Part shown: in pieces, positions 1-8,343 of the stretch
How the letters are laid out: each line of letters begins with the position of its first letter
Numbering within the stretch: the stretch's first letter is position 1
Assembly: GCA_965242735.1 (NCBI GenBank)
Contig: OZ251497.1
Coordinates: 3,100,001-3,164,000 of the forward strand
Reading direction: 5' to 3'
Source: G958295645 sp965242735
GTDB taxonomy: Bacteria; Gemmatimonadota; Gemmatimonadetes; Longimicrobiales; Gaopeijiaceae
Length of the DNA: 64,000 bases
Program-made: the position numbers and the translations under genes
The notes under the pieces: model-generated
Database searches by the model: none
What the model was told of the DNA's origin: nothing
What the model saw: only the letters and a program-made list of their open reading frames with translations

Positions 1-2
1 TG

Positions 3-1115
3 GTGGCCGCGCTGTACCCCGGCGACAAGACGGTCAAGCTGAACCAGTTCCACGTGTGGTTCCCGGGCGGGATCGTGCTGGGGGGACTGGCGGCCTACGG
101 GCTGGACTCGGCGGCCCGCGGGCTCGACTCGGCAACGGTCGGCGACTGGCGCCTCAAGCTGGCGCTCGTGCTGCTGCCGACGCTGGCGTACGGCGTTCTT
201 CTGCTGAGCCAGCGCTTCCCCCGGACCGAGGGCGTGCGCTCCGGCGTGTCGATGGGCGAGATGTTCAAGGCCGCGCTGACGACGCCGCTCATGCTCCTGC
301 TGCTGGCGTGCATGGCGCTGACCGCGTCCGTGGAGCTCGGTCCCACGCGCTGGCTGCCCGCCATTCTCGAAGCGGCAGGGATGCCCGGCATCCTGGTGCT
401 GGCGTACGTCGGCGCGATCATGGCCGTGCTGCGCTACTTCGCCGGTCCGGTCGTGCGCCGCTTCTCGCCTACGGGCGTCCTGGCCGCTTCGGCCGTGCTG
501 TCGGGCCTGGGGCTTCTCTGGCTGGGAGCGGGCGTCCGCGCCGGCGCGACGCTGGCGGCGGCGACCGTGTTCGCCGTCGGCGTCTGCTACTTCTGGCCCA
601 CCATGCTGGGCCTGGTCTCGGAACGCGTGCCGAAGAGCGGCGCGCTGGGACTCGGGCTGATGGGCACGGTGGGAATGGCGGTCGTGGGACTCGCGACTGC
701 CCCGCTCATGGGGCGGGTGGCCGACCGCCGCGTGGCGGAAACGCTTAACGAAGACGCGGTGGTCGCGACGTTGCAGGAGGCGCAGGGCGTGCTGGAAGCT
801 CGCGCTCTCGAGGTGCCGGTTTCCGGCAGCGGCGACGACGCGATGGCAGCCCTGGCGGAGGTGACTGCGGTCCTGGCCGGCGGCGGCCCTGGAGCGCAGA
901 CGTCGCCGGCCGACGCCGCCAACGCGCTGCGGACGGTCGCCCGGGACGCCGCGCCGTCGGCGGCCGCCGCGCGGGCCGAGGAGCTTCTCGGACCCGCCGA
1001 CTTGGAGGGCGGCCTGTTGTCGTTGCGCTGGCTGGCGCCGTTGTGCGCGGTCCTCGCCGTGGTGTTCGGCGTCCTTTGGCGGCGCGACCGCCGACGGCTC
1101 GTCCCGGCCGCGTGA
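3..1115 (+). CDS. MFS transporter, 3' part (gene enters from left edge)
   Basis: This is the C-terminal part of a major facilitator superfamily permease in the inner membrane. The reading frame is open to the left edge, so the true start lies outside the window. About 370 residues are visible, with several hydrophobic helices separated by short charged loops (for example the FHVWFPGGIVLGG helix near the beginning and the LRWLAPLCAVLAVVFGVLW helix near the end). A hydrophilic Ala-rich segment of about 100 residues lies between the last two helix groups, which is longer than usual for MFS loops. The next genes on the same strand are a Gfo/Idh/MocA oxidoreductase and a sugar-phosphate isomerase, so uptake of a sugar or sugar derivative is a reasonable inference. 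The exact substrate cannot be read from the sequence. Confidence 0.75.
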   Translation: MAALYPGDKTVKLNQFHVWFPGGIVLGGLAAYGLDSAARGLDSATVGDWRLKLALVLLPTLAYGVLLLSQRFPRTEGVRSGVSMGEMFKAALTTPLMLLLLACMALTASVELGPTRWLPAILEAAGMPGILVLAYVGAIMAVLRYFAGPVVRRFSPTGVLAASAVLSGLGLLWLGAGVRAGATLAAATVFAVGVCYFWPTMLGLVSERVPKSGALGLGLMGTVGMAVVGLATAPLMGRVADRRVAETLNEDAVVATLQEAQGVLEARALEVPVSGSGDDAMAALAEVTAVLAGGGPGAQTSPADAANALRTVARDAAPSAAAARAEELLGPADLEGGLLSLRWLAPLCAVLAVVFGVLWRRDRRRLVPAA

Positions 1116-1337
1116 GCCGACCAGATCACGCCCCAAGAAGCCGCCCGGCGTCGCGTCGCGGCGGGCGCCGCCGGTCCGGGCGAGAGCGAGCGACGCTGCC
1201 GTGCGGGACCGTCCGGGGCACGACCGGCCCGCAGTCGCCGAAGCGCACGAAGGCGGCCAGCGCGATGAGCCGCATCGATGGGGCATTCGACCGAAGCGCC
1301 CTCGAGTGTCGTTGCAGCGCATGAAGCGGCAGGCGCG

Positions 1338-2699
1338 ATGAACCCGCTTCTCGGGCGCAAGCTGCGCTACGGGATGGTCGGCGGCGGTCCCGGCGCCTTC
1401 ATCGGGGCGGTGCACCGGATGGCGGCGGCGCTCGACGGGGAGTGGGAGCTCGCGGCGGGCGCGTTCTCGGCGTCGCCCGAGCGTTCCCAAGAGCAGGGCC
1501 GGCAGCTGGGACTGGACCCGCGCCGGGTCTACGGGAGCTGGGAGGAAATGGCCGAGGCGGAAGGAGCGCTGAGCGCGGACCGGCGCATCGACGCCGTGTC
1601 GGTGGTGGCGCCGAACGACCTCCACTGCCGCGTCGCGAAGGCGTTCCTGGACGCGGGCGTTCACGTCGTGTGCGACAAGCCGATGGCCGCCGAGCTGGCG
1701 GAAGCCGAGGAGCTGGCCCGCCACGTCGACCGGCGCGGACTCGTGTTCGCCCTGACGCACAACTACACGGGCTACCCGATGGCCAAGGAAGCACGGCGGC
1801 TCGTCGGGTCGGGACGGATCGGGACGGTGCGCAAGGTCGTGGCCGAGTACCAGCAGGGCTGGCTCGCGACCCCGCTGGAGCGGACGGGCCACAAGCAGGC
1901 CGAGTGGCGGCTCGACCCGGCTCGCGCCGGACCGTCCTCGGCCATGGGCGACATCGGATCGCACGTCCACAACCTGGTGCGCTACGTCGCCGGCCTGCGC
2001 ATCGAGGCCGTGTTCGCCGACGTGGCCCGCTTGGTCGAAGGACGCGCCATGGAGGACGACGCCGGCGTCCTGCTGCGCTTCCAAGGCGGGGCGCGGGGCG
2101 TCTTCGTGGTCAGCCAAGTCGCGGCGGGCGAAGAGAACGGCCTTCGGCTGCGCGTCTACGGAGACGCCGGAGGCCTGGACTGGCGGCAGGAACGCCCCAA
2201 CGAACTCCGCCTCCTGCCGCGCGACGCGCCGCGCCAGACGCTGACCCGGGGCAACGCCTACCTCTCGGAACCCGCGCGCCGGGCCGCCCGCCTCCCCCCC
2301 GGCCACCCGGAAGGCTTCGTCGAAGCGTTCGCCAACATCTATCGCGACGCGGGACGCGCCATCGGCGCCGCAATCGCCGGCGACGGGACCTCGGCGAAAC
2401 CAGCGCGCAACCACGGCGCCGCTGGGGGGACTTCGGCAACGCGAACCAGCGCGGAAGCCGTCTCGTCGCACGATGGGGCGCCGCCGGGCCGGACCGGCGC
2501 GGAAGCCTCAACAAACAACGGGGCGGCCGAGGCTCTGGCCGCCGCCTCGGCCCAGGACGCGCCGACGCGGGACTTTCCCGACCATGTCGACGGCGTCGCG
2601 GGCATGCGCTTCATCGACGCCGTGCTCCGTTCCGCAAAGGAAGAGCGCTGGGTCGCGACGCCCGAAGGCCCGCCCGGTCCCGCAGCCGCAACCGCATGA
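1338..2699 (+). CDS. Gfo/Idh/MocA family oxidoreductase
   Basis: This is a predicted cytoplasmic NAD(P)-dependent sugar or polyol dehydrogenase. The N-terminal Rossmann fold has the nucleotide-binding stretch YGMVGGGPGAFIG at about residues 11-23, and the family motif appears as CDKPMA near residue 112 in place of EKP. A GDIGSHVHNL stretch typical of the C-terminal substrate domain follows. I chose the ATG at 1338 because family similarity begins there; an in-frame ATG at 1278 would add 20 unconserved residues. Residues of about 350-412 are a low-complexity insertion rich in Ala, Gly, Thr and Ser, built from degenerate repeats about 45 bp long, before the last conserved helix (DHVDGVAGMRFIDAV). 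The stop codon overlaps an ATG (ATGA at 2696), a remnant start discussed under the repeat entry. The substrate is unknown. Confidence 0.85.
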   Translation: MNPLLGRKLRYGMVGGGPGAFIGAVHRMAAALDGEWELAAGAFSASPERSQEQGRQLGLDPRRVYGSWEEMAEAEGALSADRRIDAVSVVAPNDLHCRVAKAFLDAGVHVVCDKPMAAELAEAEELARHVDRRGLVFALTHNYTGYPMAKEARRLVGSGRIGTVRKVVAEYQQGWLATPLERTGHKQAEWRLDPARAGPSSAMGDIGSHVHNLVRYVAGLRIEAVFADVARLVEGRAMEDDAGVLLRFQGGARGVFVVSQVAAGEENGLRLRVYGDAGGLDWRQERPNELRLLPRDAPRQTLTRGNAYLSEPARRAARLPPGHPEGFVEAFANIYRDAGRAIGAAIAGDGTSAKPARNHGAAGGTSATRTSAEAVSSHDGAPPGRTGAEASTNNGAAEALAAASAQDAPTRDFPDHVDGVAGMRFIDAVLRSAKEERWVATPEGPPGPAAATA

Positions 2700-2840
2700 G
2701 TTGCGCCCTTGCGCCCGACGCGGCACGCCGCCGACCATGCCCGCCGCAGCCGGGTCGGCGCACGCGTCGCATGAGCCGTCCGTCATGATCGCCGCGACGC
2801 CGCAGACCGTGTCCGCCCAGGCCGCGCTCTCCGCAACCGC

Positions 2841-2860
<20 letters not shown>
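2683..2860 (+). repeat. Degenerate tandem repeat (70-75 bp period) over a stop/start junction
   Basis: The sequence cgcatgag occurs at 2694, 2769 and 2839, with ATGs at 2696, 2771 and 2841. The last is the start of the isomerase gene. The context ccgcaaccgcatgag is identical at the first and third copies, and the second copy repeats the beginning of the isomerase coding sequence (ATGAGCCGTCCGTC against ATGAGCCGGCCCGTC). The simplest reading is that the two genes once overlapped by ATGA and tandem duplication pushed them 141 bp apart. Confidence 0.6.
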
Positions 2861-3842
<982 letters not shown>

Positions 3843-3869
3843 CGGCCTTGCGGCGCGGTTGCGCGTCCG

Positions 3870-4040
3870 GCGCGGCATGGCGTTCGTTGCGGCCTTGGCG
3901 GCAGCCCCTCGCCGTGCCCTGCCGCGGCCGCGCGTCTGGGGCGGCACGGCGTTCGTTGCAGGCTTGGCGGCAACCCGTGGCCGCTCCCTGCCTCGGTCGC
4001 GCATTTGGCGCAGCACGGCGTTCGTTGCGGCCCTGGCGGC
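3870..4040 (+). repeat. 69-bp coding tandem repeat, three copies of a signal-peptide segment
   Basis: The 10-mer cgttcgttgc occurs at 3881, 3950 and 4019, exactly 69 bp (23 codons) apart, inside longer imperfect repeats. Each unit encodes a hydrophobic AFVAALAA-like core followed by an Arg/Pro-rich stretch. The ATG of the first unit (3877) is ACG in units two and three. Confidence 0.8.
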
Positions 4041-4722
4041 CTTCGGCGGCGGCGGGGCGGGCATCGGCGAATCCGAAGCCCAGGAGCCGGCCATGCCCGA
4101 CCTGACGGCCGCGGAAGAGGCCGAGGGCTGGCGGCTCCTCTTCGACGGCACGTTCGCGGGGTGGCGGGGCTACCAACGCGACGACGTCCCGGGGGGATGG
4201 TCGGCGAAGGACGGCGTTCTTGCGTTCACGCCCGGGCGGGACGGCGGGGACCTGATCACCGTGGACCAGTTCGGGGACTTCGAGCTGGCCTTCGAGTGGA
4301 AGATCGGCCCGGGCGGCAACAGCGGCGTCTTCTTCCGGCTGACCGAGGCCGAGCGCGCTCCGTACTGGACGGGTCCGGAGATGCAGATCCTGGACAACGC
4401 CGGCCACGCCGACGGCCGCGTGCCCGAGAGCTCCGCCGGCGCCAACTACGGCCTCCACGCCCCCGTGCGAGACGCGGCCAGGCCCGCCGGCGAGTGGAAC
4501 CAAGCCCGCATCGTTGCGCGCGGCCCTCGCGTCGAGCACTGGCTGAACGGCGTGCGCGTGGTCGCCTACGAGCTCTGGACCGAGCAATGGCAGGCCCTCG
4601 TCGCCGAGACCAAGTTCGCCGAATGGCCGGGGTACGGCATGGCCCGGTCGGGCCACGTCGGGCTTCAGGATCACGGCGATCCGGTCTGGTACCGGAACGT
4701 CAAGATTCGCGAGCTCCGTTAG
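3877..4722 (+). CDS. DUF1080 (3-keto-disaccharide hydrolase-like) secreted protein with repeated signal segment
   Basis: The mature part (from about residue 80) is a DUF1080 / 3-keto-disaccharide hydrolase domain, a concanavalin-like beta-sandwich: GWRLLFDGTFAGWRGY at the beginning, NSGVFFRL in the middle, EMQILDNAGHADGR, and VWYRNVKIREL at the end. These domains are found in exported proteins acting on 3-keto-glycosides. The N-terminus is unusual: three tandem 23-residue units each contain a hydrophobic signal-peptide-like core (MAFVAALAA, TAFVAGLAA, TAFVAALAA), and the last is followed by a plausible cleavage region (SEAQEPA). Only the first unit keeps an ATG (3877), so I start there. An in-frame ATG at 3733 lies inside the upstream gene and is less likely. 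Its neighbours upstream support a role in sugar-derivative catabolism. Confidence 0.8.
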   Translation: MAFVAALAAAPRRALPRPRVWGGTAFVAGLAATRGRSLPRSRIWRSTAFVAALAAFGGGGAGIGESEAQEPAMPDLTAAEEAEGWRLLFDGTFAGWRGYQRDDVPGGWSAKDGVLAFTPGRDGGDLITVDQFGDFELAFEWKIGPGGNSGVFFRLTEAERAPYWTGPEMQILDNAGHADGRVPESSAGANYGLHAPVRDAARPAGEWNQARIVARGPRVEHWLNGVRVVAYELWTEQWQALVAETKFAEWPGYGMARSGHVGLQDHGDPVWYRNVKIRELR

Positions 4723-5158
4723 GCTCGAAGGAGACGCCGCATGCTTCCGTCATCACCATGGCCTGCCCACCGTCCACTCGCCGTCCTTGCGCCGTTCGGC
4801 GGTCCACGCCAGCTTGTCGGCATGCATCTTCTCGCCACGGCCCACAAGGCAACCGCTACCGCGTGCCCCCGGCACGCCGTTCCCCTGGCCTGCAACACCG
4901 CGTCCACCGCTTCGTCCAAATGCTTGGCCCGGCGGCCGCTTCGCTACGCTCCAGCGGAACACCTCCGATGCTTCGCAGTTTCGCTAGCCGTCACATGCAA
5001 CGTGTGCTACGGAATCCGTTCGGGCCGTCCCGAACGTCACCGACCTCGTGGCACATCCTGCACGATGACCCGGCGAACAAGCAACCGTCGAACACTCCTA
5101 CATCCCCGTCCTTTGGAAGGGTGATGGCCAAGAATATCAACACAACAACGGGGAATAA
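4723..5158. other. Intergenic stretch without recognisable gene
   Basis: About 436 bases between the DUF1080 gene and the low-GC lipoprotein gene. Open frames exist on both strands but none has a convincing start, ribosome-binding site or recognisable product. The base composition drops towards the right end, where the foreign-looking gene at 5159 begins. Confidence 0.5.
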
Positions 5159-5722
5159 ATGACAAAGCAGATAGCAATCATCGTCGCAACCTCATGTGCG
5201 CTCGGTTGCGGAGAAGGCCTTACATCTTCCTCTCCAACAGATATTGATTCTGTGACGACAACCGATCAAGCATCCTATCAACAAGGTTCGGCGGGATTCA
5301 GTCCTTTGCTCGGAGCCTATCGTAGCGTTACTCCGATTACATATGAAGTCGATCCTTGGTGTCTGAGGTATTTGCCTAATGATTGTGGTTGGTATGTGTT
5401 CATCGATGAATCTCCACGTCGAGATCTGAGATTGGACTACCGTATAGGGACAAGTTCTTGGATGCCAATCGCACAGAGATCATTTGGTCGCCAAGTTGTG
5501 TCCCTCGGTTGCGATTCTCGGCGCAGGAAATGTTTGTTGTGGGTTCCTTTATCAGACACCGGATATCCCAGCATTGAACTCTCTTGGTTGTCTACATCGG
5601 GTCCATATCAAGGTGAGCGTTTCGATGTCACAGAGGTCTCAATTCCAGATACCTTCTACGGATGTCATCCAGTCGGACCCGATGCGACCTTATGCATTTA
5701 CCCAATTTGGGCACCTCTGTAG
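5159..5722 (+). CDS. Low-GC putative lipoprotein of unknown function
   Basis: The 187-residue product begins with a short hydrophobic signal and a lipobox-like CALGCGEG, so Cys17 is the likely lipid-attached residue. The rest has a run of Ser/Thr after the lipobox and seven further cysteines (within DPWCLRY, PNDCGWY, SLGCDSR, RKCLLW, YGCHPV and TLCIYP), suggesting a disulfide-bonded extracytoplasmic domain. I do not recognise the family. The codon usage and base composition are much more AT-rich than the surrounding genes, a sign of recent transfer. It lies directly upstream of the first metzincin lipoprotein on the same strand, with a 94-bp gap. Confidence 0.55.
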   Translation: MTKQIAIIVATSCALGCGEGLTSSSPTDIDSVTTTDQASYQQGSAGFSPLLGAYRSVTPITYEVDPWCLRYLPNDCGWYVFIDESPRRDLRLDYRIGTSSWMPIAQRSFGRQVVSLGCDSRRRKCLLWVPLSDTGYPSIELSWLSTSGPYQGERFDVTEVSIPDTFYGCHPVGPDATLCIYPIWAPL

Positions 5723-5816
5723 CATTAGATTGCATTATGCTTGAAAGCAAAGCTTCTTGCATTCTATGGATATAGTCTCGAGGCACGACAACTCCCGCAT
5801 TACAGGAGGAACAGAA

Positions 5817-7682
5817 ATGGCGACCAAGCATCGTATACGACCACGCCTCTTGGTAGCAGGCCTGACCATACTCGCCGGTTGCTCGGACTTGGCGCTCGAA
5901 CCTGCGCAGACGCCCGAGCGATTCGAGATCACACCGGACAACGCGCTCGCCCAGCAGGGAGAGCCGTTCAAGTTCTCGCTCAAGGTCTACGACCAAGACG
6001 GCGAAGAGATGCCGGGTCCGCCCAGTTGGGCACCCGCGCAGTGGTACCCGGCGGACCCTTCGGCGGTCTTCGTCCATCCGGACGGCACGGCCGACCTGCT
6101 CGGGGGGGGCAACGTGAGGATTCTTGCGCGACTGGCCGACCTGGAGGCGACGGTTCAGCTGAGGATCAACCCCTCGCAGGTACGGCTCTCGACGGCCAGG
6201 GTCTATCTCAACCAAGGCGCGCAGAACCGAGCGGGGACCGTTCCGGTCGTGGCCGGGCGCGCGGCCCTGTTGCGAGTCTTCGCGGTCGGCGACGAGATCA
6301 GCTACTACTACCCGAAGGTGCGCGCGACGTTCTACGTGGAGGACGAAGAGGTCTTTTCGGCGCTCATGACGGCGGCCGGAGAATCGACGCCCGACAGGAT
6401 CATAGAGGCGGGTCTCCAGATGTCGTACAACGCCGTGGTGCCGGCCAGCGTCGTGCGCCCTGGACTTCAGGTCGTGGTGAACTTGGACGTTGACGGGGTC
6501 GTCCCGGCCGCGCCGGGCACCGAGTTGCGCTTCCCGGCCGAAGGGCGCTTCTCCTTCGACGTGCGCGAACCACGCACCCTGCGTCAGATCTTCGTTCCAA
6601 CCCTGCTGACGACGCGCAACAGCGAAGAGAGCATCTTGGAGTGGTCGAGAGACCTCACCGCCGAGAGCGACAAGATCGCCTTCATGCGCAAGTCGCTTCC
6701 CGTCGGCGACCTCGAAGTGGAGGTGCGCGAGCCCTACGTGTTCACAGGCGATCTGTCCGAGTACGAGCCTCACTGGCCAAACTATCTGGACGAGATTTCT
6801 GTGCTGCAAATGCTGGAAGGACGTCGCGGCTATTATTACGGCGTGATTACGCGGTTCAGCGGAAGTGCTCTTCTTGGCTTTGGCTGGATCGGCCAGCCTG
6901 CCAGCGTCGGGGTCACTTCGGCCACTACCTATGCGCACGAACTCGGCCACAACATGTCGTTGCTTCATGCTCCTTGCGGCAATCCCCTCAACGTAGACAG
7001 CAACTATCCGTCCAGCTACGTCGAGGGCTCCATCGGGATATGGGGATGGGACATCGAGGCGGAGGCACAACGGGAACCGGCGCGCTACAAGGATCTCATG
7101 ACCTACTGCGGGCCGGAATGGGTCAGCGACTACAGCTACGCAAAGGCCTTGGAATACCGGCTCGCTTCGGAACCTATCAGCAACAGTTTTTGTTGGGAAT
7201 CATTCATCGAGCGAAATCCCGAAGTCAGGGACCATTGTCCGAGCCAGAGCACGATTCTCCTCTGGGGCCGAACGGATCCCGGCGCCTTCCGCCTGGAACC
7301 CGCCTTCGTCGTGGAGGCGCCATCGGCGCTTCCGCAAGGGGACGGTCCCTACCGGCTGGCCGCGTTCGGCGAAGACGGCAGTCTGGTTTTTGACTACAGC
7401 TTCGCTCCGAGGACGAACGCCGAGGGCGGCACGGGATTCGCGTTCGCTGTTCCCTACGATCCGGACCGAGATGGGACGCTGGAGCGCGTGGTGCTGTCGG
7501 GTCCCGAAGGCTCCTACACGCTCGGACGGTCCACGGCCGCTCCGATGGCCATGATCCGCTATCCGGAGTCGGGGCTGATCCGCTCGTTCGTGCGCGATTG
7601 GCGGGGCGATCTTCCCGCGGCCATGAGCGGCGCCTTCGAGGTCGTGGTCAGCGAAGGTCTGTCGTGGAGCGCGGGACGATGA
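5817..7682 (+). CDS. Metzincin-type zinc metalloprotease lipoprotein (paralogue 1)
   Basis: This 621-residue predicted lipoprotein (signal LLVAGLTILAGC, lipid Cys at about residue 22) carries an N-terminal Ig-like segment and a central protease domain. The zinc site HELGHNMSLLH lies at residues 374-384 (His374, Glu375, His378, His384). A downstream DLMTYC stretch puts Met428 in the position of the metzincin Met-turn, so an extended HExxHxxxxxH metalloprotease is well supported. The ATG at 5817 is preceded by a strong ribosome-binding site (aggagga). The stop overlaps the start of the beta-barrel gene at 7679 by ATGA, so the two are translationally coupled. A clear paralogue lies at 8344. Its peptide or protein substrate is unknown. 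Confidence 0.82.
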   Translation: MATKHRIRPRLLVAGLTILAGCSDLALEPAQTPERFEITPDNALAQQGEPFKFSLKVYDQDGEEMPGPPSWAPAQWYPADPSAVFVHPDGTADLLGGGNVRILARLADLEATVQLRINPSQVRLSTARVYLNQGAQNRAGTVPVVAGRAALLRVFAVGDEISYYYPKVRATFYVEDEEVFSALMTAAGESTPDRIIEAGLQMSYNAVVPASVVRPGLQVVVNLDVDGVVPAAPGTELRFPAEGRFSFDVREPRTLRQIFVPTLLTTRNSEESILEWSRDLTAESDKIAFMRKSLPVGDLEVEVREPYVFTGDLSEYEPHWPNYLDEISVLQMLEGRRGYYYGVITRFSGSALLGFGWIGQPASVGVTSATTYAHELGHNMSLLHAPCGNPLNVDSNYPSSYVEGSIGIWGWDIEAEAQREPARYKDLMTYCGPEWVSDYSYAKALEYRLASEPISNSFCWESFIERNPEVRDHCPSQSTILLWGRTDPGAFRLEPAFVVEAPSALPQGDGPYRLAAFGEDGSLVFDYSFAPRTNAEGGTGFAFAVPYDPDRDGTLERVVLSGPEGSYTLGRSTAAPMAMIRYPESGLIRSFVRDWRGDLPAAMSGAFEVVVSEGLSWSAGR

Positions 7683-8308
7683 GGGGCCGGGCGAGGTCGT
7701 TGGTTCGGTCACTGGCACTGGCGGCCGTGGCAAGCGCCGCGTCCTGGGGGTTGGCGCCCACGGCGGCGCGTGCTCAAGACGCAAGCACGGGCGGCGAGGC
7801 TTCCGGAGCGCAACAGGCCGCTGGCGGCCTGCGCGTGGAGCTCTTGGGCGGCATGACGATCGGCAGTCACACGGCCTCGGCGGCGGCGCTGGACATGGCG
7901 CCGTCCGTTTCGCTCGGCGTGGGCGCGAGCATGAGCGTGTGGAGGCCCGACTTCGCCGTGTTCGCGGCCTACCAGAGGGCGGCATTTGGTTGCGAGGAGG
8001 GGTACTGTCTCAACCGCGGCTACACGGTCACGGGCAACCACGGGGCGGTCGGCATGGAATGGGCGCCGCGCCGGGCCTGGATGCGGGCAGGTCTGCTGTT
8101 CGGCGTCGTGACGGCCGGCGACGCGGGCAGCAACTTCGGCATCGGCGTGCTTGGAGCGGGTGGATTCACCGTCGACGCGGGCAAGCTGCGCCTCAAGCCC
8201 GGGGTCAGCTATCGCTGGATGCAGGCCGCCACCGAGACGGAACCGAACGCGAAGGCCATCGCCCTCGGGCTGGAATTCGGGCTCGACTACTTGCTGGGCG
8301 GCGCCTGA
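7679..8308 (+). CDS. Putative outer-membrane beta-barrel protein
   Basis: The 209-residue product has an N-terminal signal peptide (SLALAAVASAASWGL, cleavage likely near ARAQD). Amphipathic beta-strands follow, separated by Gly-rich turns (LRVELLGGMTIGSH, VGMEWAPRRAWMRAG, LRLKPGVSYRWM), and the protein ends on a hydrophobic strand, as in small outer-membrane barrels. There is one Cys pair (GCEEGYCLN). It overlaps the upstream metalloprotease stop by ATGA and is followed after 35 bp by a second, paralogous metalloprotease. The three genes look like one operon, and a role as surface partner of the proteases is inferred. Confidence 0.65.
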   Translation: MRGRARSLVRSLALAAVASAASWGLAPTAARAQDASTGGEASGAQQAAGGLRVELLGGMTIGSHTASAAALDMAPSVSLGVGASMSVWRPDFAVFAAYQRAAFGCEEGYCLNRGYTVTGNHGAVGMEWAPRRAWMRAGLLFGVVTAGDAGSNFGIGVLGAGGFTVDAGKLRLKPGVSYRWMQAATETEPNAKAIALGLEFGLDYLLGGA

Positions 8309-8343
8309 GCCCACCGGGGTCCGGACCGGCCGCTTCAGTCGCG

